Both the position numbers and the translations under genes were made by a program. A stretch of 64,000 nucleotides of DNA, from NCBI RefSeq assembly GCF_902686445.1, contig NC_062232.1, positions 11,515,105 to 11,579,104 on the forward strand. The letters run 5' to 3'. The DNA comes from Sciurus carolinensis. Lineage: Eukaryota > Chordata > Mammalia > Rodentia > Sciuridae. This document shows, piece by piece, positions 22,574 through 33,938 of this stretch. Numbering within the stretch: position 1 is the stretch's first letter; each line of letters begins with the position of its first letter. Below the pieces are notes generated by a model, which was given only the letters and a program-made list of their open reading frames with translations, was not told the origin of the DNA and ran no database searches.

Positions 22574-23032
22574 AAACAAATCTTCAGTAAGCATCTGCTC
22601 CCTGGTTAATAACATTTCAGTGAACTGGGATGAGTGTCTTTGAGGAGCATAACTATGAAAGTCACAAATAAGTAAGGACAATACTAATTTTTATTTTAAA
22701 AATTTGCTGAGTGTCAAAGAAACACTGGCTACATTGAACTTTGAAGCATTAGTGAGAATTTTTGGAGGAAGTGACACTCAGACTGGTTCTTACAAGACAG
22801 GCCACCATGGGAGGAGAGGGGAAGATGACCCAAACAAGAGCCTGCATCAACACAAAAAGCAGAACATTTGTATATTGTTTGGGGATGACCACAGCATGGG
22901 ATTAGAATAGAGGGATTGTGAGAAGCTGGAGAAGCAGAGTGGGACCAGATGACAAGGGCTTTTACAGGCTCTGCTAAGGAGTCTGGACTTCATGTGGAGA
23001 GTGACAGGCCAGCTAAAGTATTTTTCTGTGTT
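22574..23032. other. Intergenic DNA, nothing recognised
   Basis: Unique-looking sequence with no gene support. Confidence 0.4.
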
Positions 23033-23038
23033 ATTTCT

Positions 23039-23810
23039 TGTCGCCACCCGCAGCAACAATTGCGCAGGCATTTATCGGAGGGGGCTGGAAATAAACTATT
23101 TTTCCTATATTCACTAATTTATAGAGGAAGAGAGACTTTGAGAGAAAGCTAGGCTTTGCTTAGAGGAAGAGAAACTTTGCTTATCAGGAAGAGAAACTTT
23201 GCTTAGAGAGAAAGTTTTAGAGAAAGAGAGGCTTCTACGCTTATCAGAGATCTATTTCTTCTTAGTTCTACTGCTGCTTCTTAAAGGTGCGTCCTGCGTC
23301 CTGTGAACTAAGGGTGCGTCTATCTGAGGTGCTTCTTAGTGATGCGTCCCGTTTACTGCGATCTACCTATCTGTGATCTAGAGGTGTGTTCTCAATTCTC
23401 CGCTCTGTGATCTGCCTTCCCCTGCTGCCTGCTGCTTCTCTCTGCGAGCTGCTTCTATCTGCTTGCTGCCTTTTCTTCTTCCTTTCTGCTAGTGGCTTCC
23501 ACTCCGCTTCTTTCTGCTAGCTGCTGCTCTTACACTCGCGCCCCCGCCCACCGCCCGCTTATATTCCCTCCAGGAGGCAGAGGGCGGGGCCACGCCAGTT
23601 GCCATCAGGCGAGGAGTCAGCTGCCCTATCACAGCAAGGGTCAAAACGAGCAGGCCTGAGCAGGTGCGCTCGGGAACACCTGTGCACGTGTTGTGCACGT
23701 GGACTTAACTGAATACGGCCAGTGATAAATCACCTGAGTGTGCTTATGTTAATTAACCTCCCCACTGCCGATGTGATCAGGTGCCGTTCTGGCTGGCACA
23801 GCCCCCAACA
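23039..23810 (-). mobile_element. Probable solo LTR of an ERVK/IAP-like retrovirus
   Basis: On the - strand the element starts TGTTGGGGGC and ends GGCGACA, and is bounded by the perfect 6-bp repeat ATTTCT (23033-23038 and 23811-23816), the duplication size of class II (ERVK) elements. A TATA box (GAATATAAGC on -, 23557-23566) lies behind GC boxes near 23581-23590. Downstream on the - strand are about 490 bp of R/U5 with pyrimidine/purine-rich short repeats, including a ~21-bp unit repeated near 23157-23205. CpG content is high compared with nearby DNA, which suggests moderate age. No gag, pol or env is nearby, consistent with recombination to a solo LTR. Confidence 0.82.
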
Positions 23811-23819
23811 ATTTCTTGC

Positions 23820-24029
23820 TTTTGTTTTTTGGTACCAGGGATTGAACCCAGGGGTGCTTAACCACTAAGCCGCATCCCCAGCCCTCTTTTGTATTTTATT
23901 TAGAGACAGGTTCTCACTGAGTTGCTTAGGGCCTCACTAAGTTGCTGAGGCTGGCTTTGAACTCATGATCCTCCTGTCTCAGCCTCCCGAGCTGCTGGGA
24001 TTACAGGCATGTGCCACCATACCTGACCC
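23820..24029 (-). mobile_element. B1-dID SINE
   Basis: 'ggtaccagggattgaaccca' to 'gggattacaggcatgtgcca'. It starts almost at the LTR target-site duplication. Confidence 0.93.
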
Positions 24030-25089
24030 AGTGAAGGTTTTAAGAAAAGTGACACACATTGAAATTTGCTTATAGGACCAGTGCGGCACATGGCTGTGGG
24101 AGAGTCTGGGGCTGAGGCTCTAGCCATAGCCAATGATGAGTCACGGAAGGGACAGAGATGTCTCAGTAATGGCCACAGCATATGCAAAAGTGAGGACAAG
24201 CTTGAGAAACCTTCAGGAACTAAATCCACAGGGGACTTCCTAGCCAGTGACTGTAGGGTGTGAAGAAGAGAAAGCAGTAATGGACCGTTGAGGTTTCAAA
24301 TGCAGGGAAACACAATAGATGGAAGCAACCCTGCTCAGTTCATGGAGTACAGAAGCAGCAGTTGGAGGGAAGGGAATGCAGGAGTGTCACAGACATAGCG
24401 GGCGGAAGACTCCAGAGCAGTGAGGTGGGAGCAAGCGGCCTTGTGGCCCTTGAGCCTACTCACCTGTTCCAAGTCAAAACTTGTTCCAGAGACCTCTGTA
24501 GTAAGACCCTGTGGATCCAATCTTCTGCCACTTCCACCACCTCATTTTCACCCCATCCTATCCTAAGGACGTTTTTCTTCTTTGTGTTCTTTTCTGTCCC
24601 TGAGTCCTGAGGTTTTGTTTTTTCTCCCAACTCGGGCATCTGTTAGTTCAGGAACTCGTTTTCAGGTGACCTAGCACCCACCTTAAGGCCCTTGCATTCT
24701 TTTCTCACATTTGTTCACAATTCAAAACACCACAGAGAGTCCTCTCAGAATTAGCAATCCTGAGAGAAATCTCACATAGTCTTTAGTCAGGGCATCTGTT
24801 TACAAGTGGAAACAACCAAGGTCCAGAAAGGGTGGCATAAAGTTGATGCTAGCTGACTCTGGTTTCTAAACTCTCCTCTTGCTTTTGCCTTTCATTCGTT
24901 CCTTTTATAAATTCTCTGTCCCCTTTTCCTTCATGCTGCCAGAGCCATGGTGACTCTCCCCTGGGTGTTTGAAGCAGTATGTCCTTTGAAGAGCTCTTGA
25001 TTAGAAGGGCTCACTGTCATGGAAAGCTCTCTAACTTCTGTTTTCCTTCTCCTTGGCATGTATGCTGAAGCCATTCTCACATTACTATC
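24030..25089. other. Intergenic DNA, nothing recognised
   Basis: No exon or clear repeat. ORFs up to 82 codons have no features. Confidence 0.4.
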
Positions 25090-25271
25090 TTTCTGGTACC
25101 GAGGATCATACCCAGGGGCACTTAAACACTGAACCACTACATCCCAACCCTACTTATTTTTTCACTTTGAGACAGGGTGTTGCTAAATTGCTAAGGCTGG
25201 CTTGTGAACTAGCAATACTCCTGCCTCAGCCTCCCAAGCCACTGGCATTACAGGCATGTGCCATTTTGCCT
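25090..25271 (-). mobile_element. B1-dID SINE, diverged
   Basis: 'ggtaccgaggatcataccca' to 'cattacaggcatgtgccat'. Confidence 0.88.
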
Positions 25272-25712
25272 GTTCCAACTTGGCTTTTCAGATGCTTCTA
25301 CAACAATGCTGCCTCCTCTATCCTCCTCTGAGCTATTGGATCTGCAAGTTGGTCCTATCCTGCCTTTGCCCTTTGTATGTGTTTTCACAGGATTTCTTTA
25401 ACTTAAATCATGCAAGTTTTTACTTTTTACCTTTAAACATCATAGCCATTGTTTCAAGTCTAACTTGACTATCACCTCCTTTGAGAAACCTTTCTTTTGC
25501 TTTTGTTGAACAGTTTTATAACTGACTTGTGAATCCACTTTTTATTTTCTCCTCCTGTGTTCCCATAGCATTTTTGTTCACATTTGTACATGCATCTTTT
25601 TCCAACATGGTTTATTTTTGTGCCCTGTAAAATTGTGAGTTCCTGGGGGGCAGAGACTATATTTGGTTTAATTTTGTTTTTCTCATAGTTCAGGAATATT
25701 TGATTGTTGAAT
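25272..25712 (+). mobile_element. L2-like 3' remnant
   Basis: 'aattgtgagttcctgggggg' followed by 'cagagactatatttggttta' fits the L2 3' end, with a plausible upstream 'atcacctcctttgagaaacc'. Diverged. Confidence 0.5.
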
Positions 25713-28145
25713 ATAGTTGAATCGACTACTCCTAACCACAAACTGGAGTCCTAAGAAGCCCAAAACTGTTAGGAATAAAGTGTCTTGATCTATATTACAC
25801 TTTTTTTTTTCTCATTCATGGCCAGGGAAAAAAAAGAGAATCAACTTCCAGAATTTATCATAAACAAAGAAACTTGGATTTTGGAATTTTTTGTCTCCAC
25901 CCTCATATTTTACTCCTATTTTAAGGTGAGGCAATCTTATGAAACTAGCATATTCAAAGGGCTCATCAAAATTTTGTAGGTTAATTAATAGCACAGCCAT
26001 TGTGAACTTTGATTTCTCCCTCCCACAGGCTAACATTATTTTTTACTTTACAGAAAGTTAATCACTACTGCTTAGAAATAAAAATTAACTCAGACAAACT
26101 GAGTGTGTGTTATTCTGACAACATTGTATTCCTAAGATGAGAACTGACAGAACAGTTTTCTAAACTGCAATGCTTAAGTGCTTGTACGTGTGTCCCATTT
26201 TATGAGTGAACACAAATAAGTCATAGTGAGTCACCTACAGTAAAAGTAAGACTGAACTGAATCTTCTGATATTTCTTCTTAGATTTTCAATTGTTTACAC
26301 TGCTTTTTGTGTGTTATGTTGAAATTTTTCTGTGGTTTTGGCACATAATGCCTGTTTTTCTAGGCTAAAATTCTCACAGCCATGCACAGAAGTAGGAGTT
26401 AAGATTTCTGATCTTTAATCACTTATTTGACCGACGGTTAGAATTTACTCAACAGTGTTTAACCCTGCCCATACATACTTTTGTTGCCAACCTTTATAAA
26501 AAGGTGTAAGTGGCATTAGACCATATGCCAGTTTTATTAGATGCTTTCATTTTTATAACAAAAGTTTCTTCCATGGAACCATGGGAGCTTCCTTGAAATG
26601 TAGAACTCAGATTGTATCGCAGAACCACTGAGTCAGATCTACTTTATAATGTGATCTCCAGGTGGTCCCTGTGCACAGTACAGATTGAGGAGTTCTGGAT
26701 AAATCTTCAGACCTGATTGTCAGGAAAGATGTCTCTAAAGAAGTACAAGTTAGCTGAGAACTGAATGATCAGAAGAAAAACCCAGCCATGTGAAGATCTG
26801 GACAAAGAGTGGTCCAAACAGTGGGCATAACTAAGGAAAATGTTCTGAGACCAATGTGGGTGGCACAGATTGAGAAAGAGATCTTGAGCCCTCTACTATC
26901 TGATATAACTATAATGAGAATTGTTTATTTGGAGTGACTGCACAAAAGTCCTTCATACAAGATATCTATTTGTACAAAACAGAGATGCCAGCTAGGTTTT
27001 TGCAGTTACTCATCCTGTGCCCAAAACATTATTAATTGATCACAGAACTTTTTCCTTCAGAACCTGGAAAAAAAATCCCAGAATTTTTCAACATACTTGT
27101 TCAGGCATTACTACAAATAATTCAAAGAGTTGACATGTGAACTGAAACCTATTTGTCATCCTAGGGATTCATCATCTAATTGCCTTCCTGAATTCAGCAG
27201 ACCACTGAGGGCCTATGTATTCAAGTGAACAGAAAAGTTTTGATGGTTTACAGTATCAATTTAATGCACTGTGCTTTGTGATTGTGCCAGCAGTTTCCAT
27301 TGAGGGGATCTGGGTGTAATTCTTTATAACACTAAAATTCCATTTAGCTCACTGCCCTCAGCTTTAAGAGGAAATGGGATTTCCCTCAGGACTAAAATTC
27401 AAGAAAAACTGCATCTATAAAAATAAAGGAAAAATAGATAACCCAGTTTATTTTTATCTTATGAACACTGTAAACCCTTAAAATGATTGTGGTCTCCTCT
27501 TTTCTGTGGCTAAAAAACTTAGTGTCAAATTTCTGTCCTGCCTTTGACAACTGTTCTGGATCCCATAGAATACATGCTTAAATATTAATCTTATTGGCCA
27601 CATGGTTCTCCTTCCACTAAGCTCTCCTTTCCTTGGTTCTGTCAACTATTTCTTTCATCTAGTATTGTATATATCTTACTAAGGCACCTCAAATAATTTA
27701 TGGAAGAAGGTGAGGTAGAACTACATATGTAAAAATCAACTCAGTAATGTATATAGGATTCATTTGGACCAATTTCTGTGAGTTCATTTTTCAGACAAAA
27801 AATGACTGACAGCTGAAACATTTTATAAATGAGGCAGAGTTCTCAAGGTCAGGGTGAGCTTAATAAAAGTGTTCTGTTGAAACTTGTTCTTTTCCTTGTG
27901 TTCCTTATAGGGCAATACTTCGAATATTCTCACTGTCTTCAAGCCAGAAATGGAATGAAGGATGAGAATAGAAGAAAAAAGAACTAGTATGTGATCACAA
28001 ATCTTTATTTTTGGCATATGAAGAATCATAAGTAGCAAAGCTTACAAAGGGAAAATTCTGTTTATGTAGAAAGTGAAGATAGTCAATGAAAATTTATTGA
28101 GAATTTATTGTATAAACAGTATACTAAATACTACAGAAATTGCTT
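25713..28145. other. Intergenic DNA, nothing recognised
   Basis: About 2.4 kb of AT-rich DNA without SINEs, a notably repeat-poor stretch for this window. No coding signal seen. Confidence 0.45.
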
Positions 28146-28352
28146 CCTACGGTCAAGTGGAGCATGCCTGTGATCCCAGCTTGGGAGGCTGAGGCAGCAG
28201 AAGTCCAAGTTCAAAGCCAGCTGCAGCAACTTAGTGAGGCCCTAAGCAACTTAGTGAGACCTTGCCCCAAAATAAAAATTTCAAAAAGGGGGGCTGGGGA
28301 TGTGGTTCAGTGGTTGTGTCCCTGTTCAATCCCCAGTACCAAAAACAAAAAA
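28146..28352 (+). mobile_element. B1-dID SINE
   Basis: 'gcatgcctgtgatcccagct' then 'ggggctggggatgtggttca'. Flanks 'aaattgcttcct' / 'aagttgcttctt' look like a duplication. Confidence 0.92.
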
Positions 28353-29099
28353 GTTGCTTCTTAAGTTTACTGACCAAAAATATTCCTGACAATGGGATCG
28401 AGAAGGCCTGTCATTACCAAGTTTTTTCCCACCTATCAGCTCCTTGCTACAACTTCCCTTTCTCATCGTTTTTCGTCACATCCAAACTCAAGTTGGGACA
28501 ACTTCAGACCGAAAGCTCCTTGAAGCTTGTCTTGTTTGTTAGGAGAGCATATGCTTCCTAAACGTGATTTGAGTGAATGAGCCAGAGATTTAAGTACAGG
28601 GGAAGAAAGCTGGTTATAACTTCTTCACGGTTTTCTCGTCGACCCAGAGTTGTAAATGGAGGCCGCAAAGATACTAAAGTAATCTCGGAGCACAGAGTTG
28701 CCACTAGAATTGCAGTCTGAGGAGAGTGATGTCAAGACAAGCCCTGGACAGCAGAAGGGTACTGAGTGCCTAGGAAAAGTCATCGAGAGAAGACACCAAG
28801 AAATAGAGTGTGCTTACTCTACGCATTTTCCTAGCATTTAAGGTCGGCGAAAGTCAAGGGGCTAGAAGGAACATGATTCCACAGTTCTGGATTAGAGAAT
28901 ATGAAAATTGGTTGGAAGGAACACGGATCCCCAGTTCAGGTTTAGAGGATGTTGAGACTTGCGTAAATTGGACATGAAACCTAGAGGGAAAGGACACGTC
29001 CAGTGTTTGTTTCCCTATTGAGTCATCTGTTCCCAGTACATCAAGTCATGGTGTTTGGAGATGGGAGAAACGTGAGGAAAGTAACTTTTTAGAGGAGAC
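28353..29099. other. Upstream flank of the CA5B promoter
   Basis: Unique sequence without SINEs rising in GC toward 29.1 kb; plausible proximal regulatory DNA. No individual site can be supported. Confidence 0.4.
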
Positions 29100-29760
29100 T
29101 CGAGCCTGCAGTCTGATTTCACCCCACAAATACCGCCAGCTGTAGGAAGAGGGAGGGAGGGAGGGGGGTTGGTCCTGTGGGAGGGGTAGGGGAGGGGTCA
29201 GAACGGTGCTCAGAGGCGTGGCTCTTGGCTCAGAGCGGAGGGGCGTTGGCGAGGTGCGAGGGGTTTGGCCAGGGTGGAGGGCAGAGGCTGGAACCGTCTG
29301 GTGGGGCGTGGCCAGGGCGGTACGTAGGGAAGTAGCGGGACGCTAAAGTTGGGGGGGGTGTGGCCTCGAGGAAGGGGCGTGGCCCGGGTGTCTGGGGCTT
29401 GGCAAGCCACAAGTGGGAGAGGCTATGACAGCCCAGCTTTCGGGTCCTGGGTCCTGAGAGACGAACGAGTCGCGAGGTTAGCGCTGTTGGGAAACGTTCA
29501 GGTAAGGATGGGCGGCCGAGTGGAGTGGGGGTCAGAGCGGGGACAAGCAGACCCCGAGAAGGCCGTCACCCTCCCCACGACCCTCCGCCCCGCAGCTCGG
29601 GGTCCTCGAGTTGGGACAGCTGTTCGTCCTGAGAGTATTTTATGCGTTCCCGCGGGGTGCGCCGGACTAGGGGTCCCTAACTGGGCACAGTCCTCTCCAC
29701 CCCAGTCCTCTTCCTCCACCATGGGTCACTAGACGACCGAACCTCCCTTAGGGTTCTTTA
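29100..29760 (+). promoter_or_regulatory. CpG-island promoter of CA5B
   Basis: A sharp rise in GC and CpG with no TATA box, as in housekeeping-type promoters. The GGGGCGTGG-type motif (SP/KLF class) recurs at about 29213-29221, 29240-29249, 29303-29311, 29355-29363 and 29374-29382, all on the + strand. A strong splice donor follows at 29502. It is the only CpG-rich promoter-like block upstream of the coding exons. The start site is not defined, and a divergent transcript is possible. Confidence 0.75.
29400..29501 (+). other. CA5B: CA5B exon 1 (5' untranslated), probable
   Basis: The 3' edge is a consensus donor, ...TTCAG|GTAAGG, at 29501/29502. The 5' edge is a guess placed just after the last GGGGCGTGG box. 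The stretch has no ATG that leads into the CA5B frame, so it would be untranslated and spliced to the acceptor at 41480. Inferred from position, CpG context and donor strength. Confidence 0.55.
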
Positions 29761-32433
29761 TACTTGACGAGAGAACACTTGTCCCAGAACCTTTGTGGGG
29801 GACTGAGGGCAATTCCTTGGGAAGTTATGTTGCCAGAATTGGTTGAATCTGAATATCTCAAGAAAGTACAACCTATTATAAAATAGCCGGAGACGGGGGT
29901 AAAGGCTACAAATCTGAGGTTGCAGTTCCAGAAACCCGGGCGCTGTAAGCTAGAACTCACCCGGAGCTTCATTGTATTTCTTCCCCACCCCCAACCCCAC
30001 TATGCCAAGAGCTGTGGAGAGGATGGCAGCTGCCCCCAGAGCAGATCAGCATCACAGCTGTGTCAGTGGACAAATCTGAACCTTCTTCACTCCGAATTTC
30101 TTTCTTCGGGTCTTTTTGTTTTGTGCCCCGCCTTAGAGCTGGAGAAGAGGAACCTCCAAAATGCAAACCTTGTTGGTGGCTGAGATTTTTACTGCATTTG
30201 TCGTTAAATGCTTCAGGCTGAGGCTGGTGGCAACTCGTTAATATTAATGCCAATGCCCTCCACTCTTGTGAATTTTCTCTGGGAAAGTTTGAGAAATACA
30301 GTGAGTTAGTGAATGCACCTTCGTTTGGATAGAACTTGTTCTCTCTGAGCCACTGAAAACCACGTTGCTTTCTGCTTCTTTTTTCTTTCTTTCTGATAAT
30401 CTGGCTGCCTCTGCCCTGCTGTTTAAAAAGTTTGCTGGAATATGGAGAGAAGCTACCCTGTTTCTCCGGTGAGAGAAGCTGCCCTGAGCTGTCGAACATT
30501 CCTCAGAGTGGCCACTATTTACGGATCTGTTGGAAATGGAAAACCTTTCACTTTTTTAGGACTTTCCTTCTTTACTCAGATAATTTTTAATAAGTACTGG
30601 ACTGGAATGCACTGGAAGGCCAAACGCAGCGAGGGCACAGTTCTCTGTGCCCGTACACTTCTGCCTTGTTCTCCCTGAAGCCAGGAAGAGACTGTGACCA
30701 CTCATAGTTGGAACACAATAAAGTTTGAGTGAATTGTGAGTAAATGAGTGAACATGAGTATTTTGGAAATCTAGTGGAAAAAGAACACACATTTCATCTC
30801 ATTGGCCACAGTTAGTTGTAACACACAGAACAATTATTAGACATGTATTTTGAAACCTTTGACTACCTCAGATTGGGATCATGCTCCCAGGGAAGAAGTG
30901 GGTGAGAGGAAGAGGAAGCTAAGCTTTCCCAGTCAAGACATAGCAAAGTAATCTCAATTTTAGATTTCAGGGAATTGCAAAAGGCCTGCTTCCTTTTGAA
31001 ATTGGGAGGTGAGAAAACAAAAGGTCAATCTGATGAGGATCAAGGAATTTCTTTCAGTGTTATTGTAACTTTTAGTCAAAGTATGTTTCTCTTTTTTGTG
31101 GCTCATTTTGCCTAGGTATAAGTAATTTAATCAGGCAGAGTTCAAACCACTTGTCATTTAATAAATACACAATTTATGAATGATTCTTTAAGGACTTTCA
31201 GAATCTGTGCTTTTTCCACATATTTCTAAGTCTGCAAAGCATTACGGAAGGAACACATTGGTCAAATCCAAAGATAGAAATAAATAATCAGTGATAGCAA
31301 AGGTTATATAGTGCAGAAAGCTTGGCTTCTCTGCAGCCTATTGAGCCCATGTAAAAACTTAAGCATAGACAGATTTTTCACAAACTGTGGTAATGCATGG
31401 TAGCAGTTCATTGTTATGTGCTATGTCTGGTGGCTAAACATTATTTCTGGTTTCACAAGCTTGAATGTTATGAGTTCAGTAAGTTTTAAATAACCAACTC
31501 ACAATAAATTCTTACTTTTAATTTAACCGAAGGGATTGATCTTGGACCTGAACATTAAAAACCTCGTGTATTGTTATAGGTATTGGAGCATAGCATTAGC
31601 TAAATTGAGTTTCTGTTTATTTAGATTTTCCTGGGACCTTCTTCACACCTGACCTCCCATGCCCTGTTCCTTTCTTGGCTGTCTTTGTTCCTTGAGTCTC
31701 TTGACATCCTTAATTGCTCCTTTTTGTCAGTGTGGCTCAGTACACCTGTAACTCTGGGAGGGAGGGGTTGTTCCTTTTGATTCTTTCTAGCTGTGTAACT
31801 GCTCCTGAGCACCAGGGCTGCATTCATTGTCAGCTCTCAGACCTTTCTTTCCTCTTGCCTGTTCCATTTGGCATCTCAAATCCAGGTAAATGGTGAGATT
31901 ACTGTCTTTTCCTGTTTCTCATGCTAGGTTCTGTCTCTCCAGGAATTCATCCTCATTCTACCAGCATTGCTCCAGCCGTAAAATCGCAAGGTTTTCTTCC
32001 ACTTCTTTGTTGGGTGCCAAGCCCTACATTTTTAAAAAAATTTAAATCAAAATGACTTTCTCTTGAGCACAATGTATCTTGTCCATCTCTACCATCACTG
32101 CCCAGTTCAGTGCTTTCTGTTCTCTCACTTGGGTTATGGGAATTTCACTTCAAACTCTGGATGACCAAACCTGGTCTTCTGGTTTCTCATTGAAAACCTG
32201 TTCCTCTTACAGTCTTCCCTATCTCAGTTCATGGCAACTCTGTCCTTCCAGTTGCTTAGGCCAAGAATTCCACCATGATCCTTAACTACTTTCTTTCACA
32301 TCTTATAGGCTATATCTATAAGATATATCCACAATCTACTTCTTACCACCTCCACTGTGACATACTTAGTTCAAGAGTCTGAACAGTCTTCCTGCTTCTT
32401 TTCTTTCTGTCTGCACCCCACTATCCAAATTGA

Positions 32434-32523
32434 TGTTTTTGTTTTATTTTGTTTCACATCCTGGGATCAAACTAAGGGCCTCATACATGCTAGGCATAGC
32501 ACTGAGCTCCACCCCCAGTCCCC
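32434..32523 (-). mobile_element. ID SINE in L2
   Basis: 'catcctgggatcaaactaag' to 'gagctccacccccagtcccc', diverged reverse ID. Confidence 0.85.
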
Positions 32524-32635
32524 CGCAAGGTGATTTTTAATAGGTCATAGTGAGTGAACTTTTTAAAAATGTAAATCAAATTTTTACTCCTCTGTTCAAA
32601 AATCTTTAAATTCTCCCCATTTCACTTTGGGCAGT

Positions 32636-33045
32636 AGTTCTCAACCTGGGGCAACCTCTCTCACCAACCTCTCAGGAGACTTTTTTCCCCCCAGCACAGG
32701 GGATTGAAACCAGGGTCACTGTAGTACTAAGCTATATCCCCAGCCCTTTTTATTTTTTACTTTGAGATAGGGTCTTGCTAAATTGCCAATTATGGCCTCA
32801 AATTTGTGATCCTCCTGCTTCAGCCTCTTTAGTAGCTGAGATTACTGGCATGTGCCACTGCACCTGACTGGAGTCATTTTGTGTTGTCACACTCTAGTGT
32901 AGGGTGCTACTAGCATCTAGTGGATGCTAGCCAGTAGGGATGCTGCTAAATACCCTGCAGTGCACAGACCAGCTGTCACAACCAAGAATCATTTAGTCAA
33001 AAATGTCAACAATACCAATTAAGAAATCCTGACTTAGAGAGAGAA
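32636..33045 (+). mobile_element. MER20-like fossil interrupted by a SINE
   Basis: Left end 'agtagttctcaacctggggc', then after the SINE 'gctactagcatctagtggat', 'tgctgctaaataccctgcag' and 'agaaatcctgacttag'. It is opposite in orientation to the other MER20 copies in this window. Confidence 0.78.
32682..32873 (-). mobile_element. B1-dID SINE in MER20
   Basis: 'gcacaggggattgaaaccag' to 'ggcatgtgccactgcacctg'. Confidence 0.9.
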
Positions 33046-33198
33046 AGAATTCTTACAAATGACCTAGAGTCTACTTGATCTTGCATCCATTACCTCTGGA
33101 TCTTTTCTTCTACTACCTCTCTTCTGCCTGGGTTGCTTCATCCCCATGTTGGTTTCCTCACTATTTTTTAAATGTGCCAGATAGGCTCCCACTTCAGG

Positions 33199-33399
33199 GG
33201 GTTTGTTTGCTTTGTTTTGTTTTGTACTGGGGATTGAACCCAGAGGTGCTTTGCCACTGAACCACATCCCCAGTTCTTTTCTAATTTTTATTTTGAGACA
33301 GGGTCTCTCTAAATTGTTGAGATTGGCCTTGCACTTGTGATCCTACTGCCTAAGCCTCCCTAGGCTCTGGGATTACAGGCATGCACCACCATGTCCAGC
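33199..33399 (-). mobile_element. B1-dID SINE in L2 with duplication
   Basis: 'tgtactggggattgaaccca' to 'gggattacaggcatgcacca'. The repeat 'cccacttcaggg' flanks it, joining the L2 halves. Confidence 0.93.
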
Positions 33400-33767
33400 C
33401 CACTTCAGGGTCTTGGCATGAGCACTGTCCCCCATCTGGAATGCTCTTCCTCTAGATGACCATGTAACTAATTCTCTACCTCTCTCAGTCCTTTGCTCAA
33501 ATTTTACTTTTTTGATGAGGTCAAATACAACACCCCTCTCCCCAGTGGCACTCCAGATTCTACTAATTTTCTTTAAATATGTTCTAATTGTCTGTACAAC
33601 TGGCTTATTTTTTACATTTGTTATGTATCATCTATATCTCCTGAATAGAAGGTAAGCTTCATAGAGTAGGAATTTTCCTTTATTCCCCAAGGAACCTAGA
33701 CCAATGTCTGACATTTAATAGATGTTCAATTAATATCTTGGAGAAAGAAAGAATAAAAGAGTGATAA

Positions 33768-33938
33768 CTAGGCATGGTGGTACACAGCTCAAGAGACTGA
33801 GACAAGAGGATCTTGAGTTCAAAGCCAGCTTCAGCAACTTAGTGAATTCTTTATCAACTAAGGGAGACCCTGTCTCTAGGTAAAAAATAAAAAGGGGTGG
33901 GATGTGGCTCAGTGGCCTTTGGGTAACAAAAAAAAAAG
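33768..33938 (+). mobile_element. B1-dID SINE, internally deleted
   Basis: 'taggcatggtggtacacagc' then a shortened ID half 'gtgggatgtggctcagtggc' and an A tail. Confidence 0.85.

Larger units (their letters stand above)
31900..33745 (+). mobile_element. L2 LINE 3' region split by later insertions
   Basis: Pieces appear in L2 order: 'gtaaatcaaatttttactcc' (32571), 'ctggaatgctcttcctctag' (33437) and the end 'catttaatagatgttcaatt' (33713). Three insertions interrupt it: an ID (32434-32523), a MER20 carrying its own SINE (32636-33045), and a B1-dID (33199-33399). Left border approximate. Confidence 0.65.

Noticed and set aside
23118..23240. CRISPR-like short repeats (units near 21 bp)
   Set aside because: No spacers and a eukaryotic context; they are tandem units within an LTR.
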